Positions 1-6,406 of a DNA stretch of 13,859 nucleotides are shown piece by piece. The DNA comes from Bordetella parapertussis. GTDB lineage: Bacteria > Pseudomonadota > Gammaproteobacteria > Burkholderiales > Burkholderiaceae_D. The stretch covers positions 1 to 13,859 of the forward strand of contig CAMCXB010000061.1 in assembly GCA_945883145.1 (NCBI GenBank), read 5' to 3'. The notes under the pieces were generated by a model that did not search any database, was not told the DNA's origin, and saw only the letters and a list, made by a program, of their open reading frames with translations. Position numbers and translations under genes: made by a program. Position 1 is the stretch's first letter; each line of letters begins with the position of its first letter.

Positions 1-148
1 CGAAATTAGGCCCCATAGTTCTCTCGGATATAAGCCGCCAGCACCACAAACGCTAGTGCCTCGATTCGTCCAGAAGCAGGCAGTATCAGTGCAATGATTT
101 ATGATGTAGAACTCCCTTATCTTGTGGTCCTAAACTAACAGCAGATCA
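1..148 (+). mobile_element. IS3-family insertion sequence, right end only
   Basis: This is the 3' end of an insertion sequence that continues past the left edge. It holds the C-terminus of an IS3-type transposase (stop at 95-97) and about 50 non-coding bases that I take as the right terminal region. The proposed end is the CA at 147-148 in the stretch GCAGATCA, because IS3-family elements usually end in CA and because an unrelated reading frame becomes recognisable from base 149. The exact end is inferred: the left inverted repeat and the target duplication are outside the window, so neither could be compared. Confidence 0.65.
2..97 (+). CDS. IS3-family transposase (OrfB), C-terminal 31 residues
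   Basis: The open frame enters from the left edge and ends at TGA 95-97. It encodes a tail beginning EIRPHSSLGYKPPAPQTL. The run RPHSSLGY followed by a PPAP segment is the hallmark of the C-terminus of IS3-family OrfB transposases (rve integrase core), lying shortly after the catalytic glutamate, which here would be outside the window. The protein cuts and joins the ends of the element during transposition. Only the tail is visible, so the subgroup and whether the full protein is intact cannot be told. An open frame on the opposite strand (6-98) is its shadow. Confidence 0.8.
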   Translation, partial: EIRPHSSLGYKPPAPQTLVPRFVQKQAVSVQ

Positions 149-499
149 CGTTCGAATGGAATCTATATCGTTGAAGACTCGCATACTTTATATATGAATG
201 AATGGGGTGGCGGCATATTGAATGAATCAAGCGCCTATAATTTTTTCAAAAAAGTGGTTGATATTATCAACCTAGAATTTTGGTCTAAAGAACTGCGTAT
301 CGATATTTATTTCAGAAATTTCTTTCCTTTGGGTGAATTTCCAGCGTTTCTTGCTGAAGGTTGGATAGAATCCATAGAGTTTAGAAATTCCCTCATCATC
401 CTTAGAAAATCAGCATCACCAAATATCAATAAAATTGGAAACCGCATCATCACTGGTAGCGAAGCAGTGGTTGAGGATAGCGTGCTTAATTTGAAATAG
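149..499 (+). pseudogene. SAM-dependent methyltransferase-like protein, C-terminal fragment cut by the IS
   Basis: A frame of about 116 codons is readable from base 149 to TAG 497-499 and opens with SNGIYIVEDSHTLY. From memory of the family, a GGxYxxED-HT segment followed by a Gly-rich turn and a helix such as YNFFKKVVDIIN is found in the C-terminal half of some class I SAM-dependent methyltransferases. The later stretch IESIEFRNSLIILRK fits their closing beta strands. The N-terminal SAM-binding half is missing and the homology begins exactly where the IS seems to end. The first ATG (194) lies inside the conserved region and has no convincing ribosome binding site, so I treat this as a broken gene, not a 101-residue protein. 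The family assignment is by motif only; the substrate is unknown. Confidence 0.5.
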
Positions 500-524
500 A
501 GGCCAATTAAATATTGTCTGGCGC

Positions 525-1091
525 TCAAAGTTTATTGGCTTTAAAACTTCCATGAACCCATAGACCATCTTTTTTTGGTCTTTTATCGGCATAGGTTTCA
601 ATTCCTTGGCCGTGTTTTTCGCCATTAACAAATTCACCTTTGTATTTATCGCCATTACTATATAAATACACACCCTGACCATGAGGGCGACCATTTTCAA
701 TCTGGCCTTTATATTTATTACCGCTTGTAAAAATCATTACACCTTCACCGACTAGCTGGTCTTGTTCGAAGTCACCGCTATACACATCGCCATTGGCAAA
801 GGTAAACGTACCTTTACCATGCTGCCTATTCTCTTCATAACGACCGGAGTATTTATCACCATTGGCGTAATAATATGTACCATTGCCATGATACTCACCA
901 TCGATGAACTTACCTTCATAACGATCACCATTGGCATACGTTAAAACGCCTTGTCCGTGATAAGAATTATCTCTAAATTCTCCAACATATTTATCACCAT
1001 TGAAAAATTCTAAAGTACCAACCCCAAAAAATTGACCGTCTTGTATTTCGCCTGTATAGCGGTCACCGTTTGGTAATCGTATGGATGCCAT
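525..1091 (-). CDS. MORN-repeat protein, seven tandem repeats
   Basis: This 188-residue protein is almost entirely MORN repeats. Seven consecutive 23-residue units run from about residue 7 to 167, each of the form NGDxYxGxFxxGxxHGxGxxxY, then a short tail (GLWVHGSF) that may be a degenerate eighth unit. There is no signal peptide, membrane segment or attached enzyme domain. MORN repeats fold as beta-hairpin arrays and in eukaryotes often serve membrane-lipid or protein binding; the bacterial role is mostly unknown. The gene lies 16 bases downstream of the DUF1272 gene on the same strand, so the two are probably co-transcribed. The ribosome binding site is weak (AAAG about ten bases before ATG). 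It could be cytoplasmic scaffolding or a host-directed protein; nothing in the sequence decides. Confidence 0.85.
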   Translation of the reverse strand: MASIRLPNGDRYTGEIQDGQFFGVGTLEFFNGDKYVGEFRDNSYHGQGVLTYANGDRYEGKFIDGEYHGNGTYYYANGDKYSGRYEENRQHGKGTFTFANGDVYSGDFEQDQLVGEGVMIFTSGNKYKGQIENGRPHGQGVYLYSNGDKYKGEFVNGEKHGQGIETYADKRPKKDGLWVHGSFKANKL

Positions 1092-1107
1092 AATTAATCT
1101 TTAATTT

Positions 1108-1344
1108 TCAATAGAAATGTTCTTTTTTAATTCTTTTCTGTGATGCCGGATGTGACAACAATTGTTTTTCAGATCTTATCGGTCTACGAACTAACTCCCC
1201 TAAACAATTCGGACACTTACCTAACAGTTTGTTTTCGACACAATTTTCACAAAATGTACATTCAAATGAACAGATAAAAGCATCCTTTGAATTCGCAGGA
1301 AGATCAACATCACAGCATTCACAATTTGGTCTAATTTGCAGCAT
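1108..1344 (-). CDS. DUF1272 family small cysteine-rich zinc protein
   Basis: A 78-residue protein beginning MLQIRPNCECCDVDLP, the typical start of DUF1272 proteins. Nine cysteines (C8, C10, C11, C25, C29, C32, C35, C44, C47) are arranged in CxCC, CxxxCxxCxxC and CPNC clusters, a RING-like pattern that should bind zinc. The core ends with GELVRRP and an HPAS segment, also family features. A longer frame starts 14 codons upstream, but I chose the ATG at 1342-1344 because family members begin MLxxRPNCE and because AAAGAG lies four bases before it. The function of the family is not established; protein or nucleic-acid binding through the zinc sites is only an inference. It is followed at once by the MORN gene, an unusual partner. 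Confidence 0.85.
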   Translation of the reverse strand: MLQIRPNCECCDVDLPANSKDAFICSFECTFCENCVENKLLGKCPNCLGELVRRPIRSEKQLLSHPASQKRIKKEHFY

Positions 1345-1777
1345 AGATCTCTTTATAAAATGAATGAATCTACAGTTAATAGTCACATTGTTGTTAGTGC
1401 AGCCAAGATTTTCATCATGACATTACGTCAATTTTTATCTGAACCACAAAAAAGTTTATTGATATATAAACACTTCTTTATTAAACCCAATAAAAGTTTA
1501 TCGAGCTCTTCAAATTCTTGAATGCTTATTGACTATGGTGAAGACATTTTCATGCATTGTTAACAAAACAAATTATGCACGCAGACTATGCCCTAATTTT
1601 CGAGAGAAGAGTTTGAAAGACTAACAAACCATAGCCATTTGGGAATCAAAAAAATAAACAATAAATTACTAATTAGATAATAAAAAATATAAAGCTTTTT
1701 CATTACAATCCGATACATACGATTGTATACGAAAGTATTGTTATATAGCGCTAGTAATTTATCTTTTTGATATTCAA
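1345..1777. other. AT-rich intergenic stretch, no supported gene
   Basis: About 430 bases lie between the divergent DUF1272 and autotransporter genes, with strong A/T bias, especially 1640-1777. Short frames exist on both strands (for example about 61 codons on the plus strand ending at 1521), but none has a recognisable protein or good start signals. The stretch must hold promoters for both flanking genes. For the autotransporter, TTACAA and TATACG separated by 17 bases near 1703-1731 is a weak candidate. A 13-base near-repeat (AAAAGTTTATTGA at 1450, one mismatch at 1492) is likely chance in such AT-rich DNA. Confidence 0.5.
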
Positions 1778-3712
1778 ATGAACCGATCGAATAAATTTAT
1801 TATTTTATTAATAATAAATTTTACTCTCTCATTGTTAGGAATGATGTGCACTGGAGCGCAGGCTGCGCCATGCTCAACCTCAGTCTCGCCTTACACACTT
1901 TCTTGTGATCATACTGGCCTCTCTTGGGCAGCAGGCTCTCTTGTTATCAACTCAGGCGTCACATTAACTGGCACAACCCAGCTAACACTAAATAACGTAG
2001 GGAGTACTTTTGAGAGTAATGGAAGCATTACTAACACTAATATTGGAAACGGAGTTCAAATAGGAAGTAACTTCGGTCAATTTATCAATAATGGCACCAT
2101 AACTACTGCCGGTTCTTCCGGAGCCGGAGTAGTTTCAAGTTTATTAACAACTACACTTATAAACAATGGAACGGTGACTGGCGGATTTGGTGTTGGTTCT
2201 CTTGGCGGAATACGAAACACTGGAACCATAGCTAATCTTATCAACACAGGCACCATTAACGGACTCAATGGCATAGACAATAATATGAATGCCACAATAA
2301 CAACCTTGACCAACACTGGAACTATTAATGGAGGCGTTTTAAATCACAGTGGCTTTAATATGGGGGGAGGAGTTTTTGCTTTTGTAGCCACCATGGATAC
2401 ACTAAATAATCTACAAGGCATGAATGGCACAACCAGCACACCTCTAAATTTTACAGGCGTGCTTCCTACAAATTACAACATCATCATCAATAGTCCAACT
2501 AGTTACGGTCAACTAGCAATCACAACTAAGGTTGGTTTCACTAACAGAGGCTTAACGACCTTTGGCATTCATTCAAGTTCTACTGTTGCAAATGGAACCT
2601 ATACTTCTGTATTAACTGGACTACAAGCTCCCGGCAACAATTCAACGACATCCCCCGTTCTATCAGCTACCTCTGGAACATTCGGTGTTGGTAATTGGTC
2701 TTTATCATTAGCTAATGCAGTCACTAATACATGGGACTTAATACTTACTAACTTCCCAGTTATTGTATTGGGCCCCTCTGCTGCTGATACTCAACAATCT
2801 TTAGTGAATGTCGCAGGCGGACTAAAAAATACAGTGACTCAACAAAACACCGTTGTGAATAATAGTTTGAATTATGACTGCGCTGTGTTTGATAAGAAAA
2901 ATGCTTGTGTATCTGTCTCTACAAGAAATACATCATCATCTGCTGATAGTAATTTGAATGATGCAAGTGGTGTGATAGTTGGAGCTTATCGACCGCATCC
3001 TAAATTACGCGTTGGTCTATATGTTGATCAAAATGCTCAGTCTAGCCCGCAAAGTAATGCAATCACTATTTCAAATAATAAACCACTAGTTGGTTTTTTT
3101 GCTGTTTGGAACCAGAATGCAGATGACTCAGGAATTCAAGTGAAGTTATCTGCAGCAAATGGTCAAAAAAATACACAAATTACTCGACCAATTATAGGTA
3201 CCTCTGAAGCAGGTTCTGGCTCTACACAACTCACTTCTCAAGGTATACAGATCACAGCTAAATATGGTTTCGTTGTGAAGAAGAAGGGTCTGATTCGACC
3301 TTATCTTGGTATACGCTTTACTGAAAATAATGTGGCTAAATATACAGAAGGAAGTTCTGGCTCTGTGACTGCACCGCTTAGCTATGCAGGTATTTATACC
3401 AATGCCACAACTGCATTAGCAGGTGTAGAGTTTGCGTATAAATTTAATCCGAAATTTACTTTATTTGCGAGTGCAAATCTTGAGAGTGATACGAACGTTA
3501 CCAATGGCGTTATTTCAGCAACAGGCGTAAATGGATTAACGCCAATCAATCTTAACTCTAACCCAGCTAAGACCAGAAGATCAGCGATTGCAGGAGCTTA
3601 TTATGATGTCGCTGAAAATCAGCGTATTGGCTTACTCGGCATTTATAGACAAGAGCCTAGTCAATCAGAGTCATCAACGACTGCGATAGCTACTTACCAT
3701 ATCGGTATGTAA
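1778..3712 (+). CDS. autotransporter (type Va secretion) with short beta-helix passenger
   Basis: A 644-residue secreted protein. Residues 1-29 form a signal peptide: charged NRSNK, a hydrophobic core, and AQA before the likely cleavage after A29. The passenger is rich in Asn, Thr, Gly and Ser, with five copies of an NxGTI-type rung between about residues 102 and 186 (INNGTIT, INNGTVT, RNTGTIA, INTGTIN, TNTGTIN), the pattern of a right-handed beta helix. From about residue 370 to the end, alternating amphipathic strands (GVIVGAYRPHPKLRVGLYV, YGFVVKK, IRPYLGIRF, TLFASANL) make a roughly 270-residue autotransporter barrel, the normal size. The final residues are YHIGM: the terminal residue is not the usual Phe or Trp. 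No protease or lipase motif is seen, so an adhesin or surface-coat role is a guess. No clear ribosome binding site precedes the ATG. Four cysteines, two in each part, are uncommon for this class. Confidence 0.8.
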   Translation: MNRSNKFIILLIINFTLSLLGMMCTGAQAAPCSTSVSPYTLSCDHTGLSWAAGSLVINSGVTLTGTTQLTLNNVGSTFESNGSITNTNIGNGVQIGSNFGQFINNGTITTAGSSGAGVVSSLLTTTLINNGTVTGGFGVGSLGGIRNTGTIANLINTGTINGLNGIDNNMNATITTLTNTGTINGGVLNHSGFNMGGGVFAFVATMDTLNNLQGMNGTTSTPLNFTGVLPTNYNIIINSPTSYGQLAITTKVGFTNRGLTTFGIHSSSTVANGTYTSVLTGLQAPGNNSTTSPVLSATSGTFGVGNWSLSLANAVTNTWDLILTNFPVIVLGPSAADTQQSLVNVAGGLKNTVTQQNTVVNNSLNYDCAVFDKKNACVSVSTRNTSSSADSNLNDASGVIVGAYRPHPKLRVGLYVDQNAQSSPQSNAITISNNKPLVGFFAVWNQNADDSGIQVKLSAANGQKNTQITRPIIGTSEAGSGSTQLTSQGIQITAKYGFVVKKKGLIRPYLGIRFTENNVAKYTEGSSGSVTAPLSYAGIYTNATTALAGVEFAYKFNPKFTLFASANLESDTNVTNGVISATGVNGLTPINLNSNPAKTRRSAIAGAYYDVAENQRIGLLGIYRQEPSQSESSTTAIATYHIGM

Positions 3713-3847
3713 AACTATTTTTCTCAACATGAGTTGAGCCCTTCAACTGATTCTATAAAATTAGATTTATGAATTTTCTAGATCAAAATTTATCCCAATT
3801 TCTCTGATGTTTTATTCTGAGTATTAATTTTTTTTGCTGCTCACAGG

Positions 3848-4132
3848 CTATCTTTGTAGAGATTTAATCTTAAGTGAGTTTTGTTTGATTCCATGAATTC
3901 GATCACGCATATGCTGATGAACTTCACGCGCATCATAAGTCTTACTTGTCTTTATGGCCTGCTCCCTTGTCTCATACCCTTGCGCTAAGGATGCTATATG
4001 AAGCCCCGCATTATGTATTGCATGCTTAATCGCTTCGACCATAAAAGCATGAGGACTCATTCCCAATGCAGTTGCTGCATTGGTCGCTTGTTCTTTGAGT
4101 TCGTCTGATAATTTGAGAGATACTGTTTCCAT
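3848..4132 (-). CDS. ribbon-helix-helix antitoxin-like protein, orphan
   Basis: This 94-residue protein has an N-terminal ribbon-helix-helix (Arc/CopG-type) fold: a beta strand METVSLKLSDEL, then helices covering about residues 10-24 and 27-42. The MSPHAFMVEAI stretch matches the second-helix signature. The C-terminal half is polar and ends basic (KQNSLKIKSLQR). Such proteins usually are antitoxins that repress their own operon, paired with ParE/RelE-type toxins. No toxin gene follows: downstream lies the 3' end of the autotransporter. GAGG eight to five bases before the ATG is a fair ribosome binding site. It may be a solitary regulator, a leftover of a decayed pair, or possibly a regulator of the divergent hicBA 139 bases away. 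That last link is speculation. Confidence 0.7.
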   Translation of the reverse strand: METVSLKLSDELKEQATNAATALGMSPHAFMVEAIKHAIHNAGLHIASLAQGYETREQAIKTSKTYDAREVHQHMRDRIHGIKQNSLKIKSLQR

Positions 4133-4151
4133 ACTTTCCTCAAATACACCT

Positions 4152-4209
4152 TGGTTAGCGTTGCTTATTTAGCACTCACTTTAACCGACAAAAGAAATGG
4201 CGCTAATCA
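4152..4209. repeat. imperfect inverted repeat upstream of hicB
   Basis: TGGTTAGCG (4152-4160) and CGCTAATCA (4201-4209) are inverted copies with one mismatch, 40 bases apart, in the region between two divergent antitoxin-like genes. It could be an operator pair bound by the ribbon-helix-helix protein, but arms this short can arise by chance. Confidence 0.25.
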
Positions 4210-4213
4210 CGGT

Positions 4214-4242
4214 TTGCCGAAATTTACGATAGATAGCATAAT
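4214..4242 (+). promoter_or_regulatory. candidate sigma70 promoter for hicBA
   Basis: TTGCCG (4214-4219, 4 of 6 matches to the -35 consensus) and CATAAT (4237-4242, 5 of 6 to the -10) are 17 bases apart. Transcription would start near 4249, leaving a leader of about 23 bases containing the AAGGAG ribosome binding site. Confidence 0.45.
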
Positions 4243-4271
4243 CTGAAAATATTCTTTTCAAGGAGTATCTG

Positions 4272-4475
4272 ATGTTATTTACCGCCATACTCAGCCCTGC
4301 GGAAGAAGGTGGATACGTTGCCTTAAATCCAGAAACAGGCACTACTAGTCAAGGTGAAACTGTTGATGAGGCAATTGCCAACCTTAAGGAAGCAACTTCA
4401 CTTTATTTAGAAGAGTTTCCAATGACTTTCATTACTCAGCCCTTAGTCACCACTTTTGATTTAGCTCATGCCTAA
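4272..4475 (+). CDS. hicB: HicB-family antitoxin, short form
   Basis: A 67-residue protein with the HicB partial RNase-H-like fold: strand MLFTAILSPAE, a GGYVALNPE strand, a GTTSQGETVDEAIANLKEAT segment, and a short tail. This matches the toxin-neutralising domain that covers the HicA active site. The separate C-terminal DNA-binding domain (HTH or RHH) found in longer HicB proteins is absent, so self-repression, if any, would need another protein. The start is well set: AAGGAG at 4260-4265 is six bases before ATG. The antitoxin comes first and its end overlaps hicA by eight bases (ATGCCTAA), suggesting translational coupling. Confidence 0.85.
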   Translation: MLFTAILSPAEEGGYVALNPETGTTSQGETVDEAIANLKEATSLYLEEFPMTFITQPLVTTFDLAHA

Positions 4476-4689
4476 ATTTCCTGGCCTTTCAGGTAAAGAG
4501 ATTGTTCGAGCATTAGAAAAATTAGGCTTTCATGTCGCGAGACAATCAGGGAGTCATATCTTGATGAAAAGAGACGAAAAAGGCTGTGTGGTTCCCAACC
4601 ATAAAGAAGTGAAAGTCGGAACTGTAAATGGAATACTGCGGCAAGCAGCAATCTCACCAGAAGAATTCCAACAAGCTCTATCAAATTAA
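4468..4689 (+). CDS. hicA: HicA-family mRNA interferase toxin
   Basis: A 73-residue protein of the HicA (YcfA-like) family, with the small dsRNA-binding-like fold. The N-terminal helix (SGKEIVRALEKLGF) is followed by a strand and the signature QSGSHILM, where H30 is the expected catalytic histidine. The rest (VVPNHKEVKVGTVNGILRQA) also fits the family. HicA cleaves mRNA and arrests translation until bound by HicB. Length is normal and the active site is intact, so the toxin looks functional. There is no ribosome binding site of its own; the eight-base overlap with hicB suggests coupled translation. It ends four bases from the 3' end of the convergent tRNA-Arg gene. Confidence 0.88.
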   Translation: MPKFPGLSGKEIVRALEKLGFHVARQSGSHILMKRDEKGCVVPNHKEVKVGTVNGILRQAAISPEEFQQALSN

Positions 4690-4693
4690 AAAC

Positions 4694-4770
4694 TGGCCTG
4701 CCCAACAGGAGTCGAACCTGTGACCTACGGCTTAGAAGGCCGTTGCTCTATCCATCTGAGCTATGGGCAG
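4694..4770 (-). tRNA. tRNA-Arg, anticodon TCT
   Basis: Read on the minus strand, a full cloverleaf forms: acceptor CTGCCCA paired with TGGGCAG, D-arm containing AGCTCAG...GGATAGAGC, anticodon stem ACGGC/GCCGT around loop CTTCTAA (anticodon TCT), and T-arm ACAGG-TTCGACT-CCTGT. The discriminator is G and CCA (4694-4696) is encoded. It reads AGA (and AGG by wobble) codons. It lies downstream of tRNA-Pro beyond a hairpin terminator, and its 3' end borders the accessory block. Confidence 0.96.
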
Positions 4771-4808
4771 TACGTGAAGTGAATGAAACGAAGATGTCTA
4801 GCTAAATG

Positions 4809-4842
4809 AAAAACGGGCTGTCAATGACAGCCCGCTCTTTTT
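4809..4842 (-). terminator. intrinsic terminator between tRNA-Pro and tRNA-Arg
   Basis: The palindrome at 4814-4834 (CGGGCTGTC, 3-base centre AAT, GACAGCCCG) is a nine-base-pair GC-rich stem. On the minus strand it is followed by TTTTT (4813-4809), ending the tRNA-Pro transcript. On the plus strand it is followed by CTCTTTTTT, so it could work both ways. Confidence 0.75.
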
Positions 4843-4844
4843 TC

Positions 4845-4921
4845 TGGTCGGAGTACAAGGATTCGAACCTTGGACCCCCTGGTCCCAAACCAGGTGCGCT
4901 ACCGGGCTGCGCCACACTCCG
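4845..4921 (-). tRNA. tRNA-Pro, anticodon TGG
   Basis: Read on the minus strand: acceptor CGGAGTG paired with TACTCCG (one G-T pair), D-arm GCGCAGCCCGGTAGCGC, anticodon stem CCTGG/CCAGG around loop TTTGGGA (anticodon TGG), T-arm AAGG-TTCGAAT-CCTT, discriminator A and an encoded CCA (4845-4847). It reads CCA and, by wobble, other proline codons. A good promoter lies just upstream. Confidence 0.97.
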
Positions 4922-4930
4922 AAAGACGAA

Positions 4931-4958
4931 ATTATACTCTAAACAGCACGCTCGTCAT
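4931..4958 (-). promoter_or_regulatory. sigma70 promoter of tRNA-Pro
   Basis: A perfect -10 TATAAT (4936-4931 on the minus strand) and a -35 ATGACG (4958-4953, 4 of 6 matches) are separated by 16 bases. The predicted start near 4924 is only a few bases before the mature tRNA 5' end at 4921. Confidence 0.65.
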
Positions 4959-4978
4959 GCATTTTGTTGCGCTGCGAC

Positions 4979-6328
4979 TTAAAGCTGTAGCTGTGCGGCG
5001 ATGTCTTCGGCCAAACTACGCGCTAATTCCGCATCGCGGGCTTCAACCATGACGCGAATCAAAGGCTCGGTGCCAGAAGCGCGTATCAATACCCGTCCAT
5101 CATTGGCTAATTTTTTCTCTGCTTGTTCTTTTGCTTGTATGAGCTTGGTATTTTTTTCCCAATCGAAACCCGGTTGTACTTTTACATTAATCAAAGTCTG
5201 CGGCCACAGGCTCATATCTGCAGTACTTTCAGCTAGCGTTTGTTGGCTACGCTGCAAAGCAGATAACACCTGCAAGGCTGAAACAATGCCATCGCCCGTG
5301 GTGTGTTTATCAAGGAACAGCAAATGTCCTGAGCCTTCTCCACCTATGTGCCAACCACGCTCTTGCAACACTTCCAACACATAGCGATCGCCCACTTTAG
5401 CGCGCGCAAATCCCACACCCATTTTTTTAAATTCACTTTCAACAGCCATGTTCGTCATCAGCGTGCCGACTGCACCATCCACACCACCATTTGCATGGCG
5501 ATCTTTCACCATCACATACAGCAATTCATCGCCGTTATAGATACGACCGCTCGCATCCACCATCAGCAAACGGTCAGCATCGCCATCTAATGCAATACCA
5601 ATATCTGCAGCATGCTCTTTGACTGCAGCAGACAAGGCAGTAGGTTCAGTCGCGCCATATTTATCATTGATATTGAGGCCATTTGGCTGATTGCCAATGG
5701 CAATCACTTCAGCGCCTAATTCATGAAACACGTCGGGTGCAATGTTATAAGCCGCACCATGGGCACAATCGATCACAATTTTTAATCCACGTAAATCCAA
5801 TTCATTCGGAAACGTGCTCTTACAAAATTCTATATACCGTCCACGCGCATCATCGAGCCGTTTTGCTTTACCTAGTTTTTCTGATGACACACAAGACATT
5901 GGTTGCGCAAGTTGCACTTCTATCGCTAACTCGACAGCATCGGGTAGTTTGTTGCCGGATGCTGAAAAAAACTTTATACCGTTATCTTGAAAAAGATTGT
6001 GCGATGCTGATATCACCACACCCGCAGATAAACGTAATGCACGCGTGAGATAAGCGACTGCAGGTGTAGGCACAGGACCTGCCAACATCACATCGACACC
6101 AGCTGCTGCAAAGCCTGCTTCTAAAGCAGCTTCCAACATGTAGCCAGAAATACGTGTGTCTTTACCTATTAGCACAGCAGGCCTACTTGTTCCACTCAGA
6201 GCACTCTGCTCTGTTTGCGCTAATACCTTACCGGCTGCATAGCCAAGTCGCATGACAAAGTCAGGAGTAATTGGTGCAGTGCCTACACGACCACGAATTC
6301 CATCGGTACCAAAATATTGTCTAGTCAT
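4979..6328 (-). CDS. glmM: phosphoglucosamine mutase
   Basis: GlmM interconverts glucosamine-6-phosphate and glucosamine-1-phosphate, feeding UDP-GlcNAc for peptidoglycan and lipopolysaccharide. At 449 residues it is family-sized. Visible motifs: FGTDGIRG at 6-13; the phosphoserine loop ISASHN with the likely phosphorylated serine S109; the magnesium loop DGDADR at 248-253; the sugar-binding GEGSGH at about 330-335; and the phosphate-binding RASGTEP at 416-422. All key residues are present. The start ATG is set by the conserved TRQYFGTDGIRG opening; no clear ribosome binding site precedes it. It follows folP by 77 bases without a visible terminator, so the two are probably co-transcribed. Downstream lie tRNA genes, not secG as in Escherichia coli. 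Confidence 0.97.
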   Translation of the reverse strand: MTRQYFGTDGIRGRVGTAPITPDFVMRLGYAAGKVLAQTEQSALSGTSRPAVLIGKDTRISGYMLEAALEAGFAAAGVDVMLAGPVPTPAVAYLTRALRLSAGVVISASHNLFQDNGIKFFSASGNKLPDAVELAIEVQLAQPMSCVSSEKLGKAKRLDDARGRYIEFCKSTFPNELDLRGLKIVIDCAHGAAYNIAPDVFHELGAEVIAIGNQPNGLNINDKYGATEPTALSAAVKEHAADIGIALDGDADRLLMVDASGRIYNGDELLYVMVKDRHANGGVDGAVGTLMTNMAVESEFKKMGVGFARAKVGDRYVLEVLQERGWHIGGEGSGHLLFLDKHTTGDGIVSALQVLSALQRSQQTLAESTADMSLWPQTLINVKVQPGFDWEKNTKLIQAKEQAEKKLANDGRVLIRASGTEPLIRVMVEARDAELARSLAEDIAAQLQL

Positions 6329-6406
6329 TGTTTTTAATTTTTATACTTACTATTTATAAAAAATTTTACGCTATTACGCATTCATGTTTACTGCATAATT
6401 GATTCA

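Noticed and set aside
6..98. Minus-strand open frame whose translation looks like a membrane-protein tail (ALAFVVLAAYIRENYGA)
   Set aside because: The plus strand of the same bases encodes the unmistakable IS3 transposase C-terminus; the minus frame is its antisense shadow and hits a stop at once upstream.
307..528. Minus-strand frame of 73 codons
   Set aside because: It is antisense to the methyltransferase fragment, overlaps the end of the MORN gene, and shows no family motif.
762..944. Open frames antisense to the MORN gene on both strands
   Set aside because: They arise from the 69-base periodicity of the MORN repeats and lack start signals or family features.
1336..1521. Plus-strand frame of 61 codons
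   Set aside because: No recognisable motif, low-complexity Ser-rich end, antisense to the DUF1272 start region, no ribosome binding site.
1838..1849. Lipobox in the autotransporter signal (LGMMC)
   Set aside because: Residues before C24 are GMM, not the small residues required at -1 and -3; AQA at 27-29 is a normal signal peptidase I site.
3723..3738. Hairpin CTCAAC-ATGA-GTTGAG after the autotransporter gene
   Set aside because: The T run precedes the stem on the plus strand and no T tract follows on either strand, so it does not fit an intrinsic terminator.
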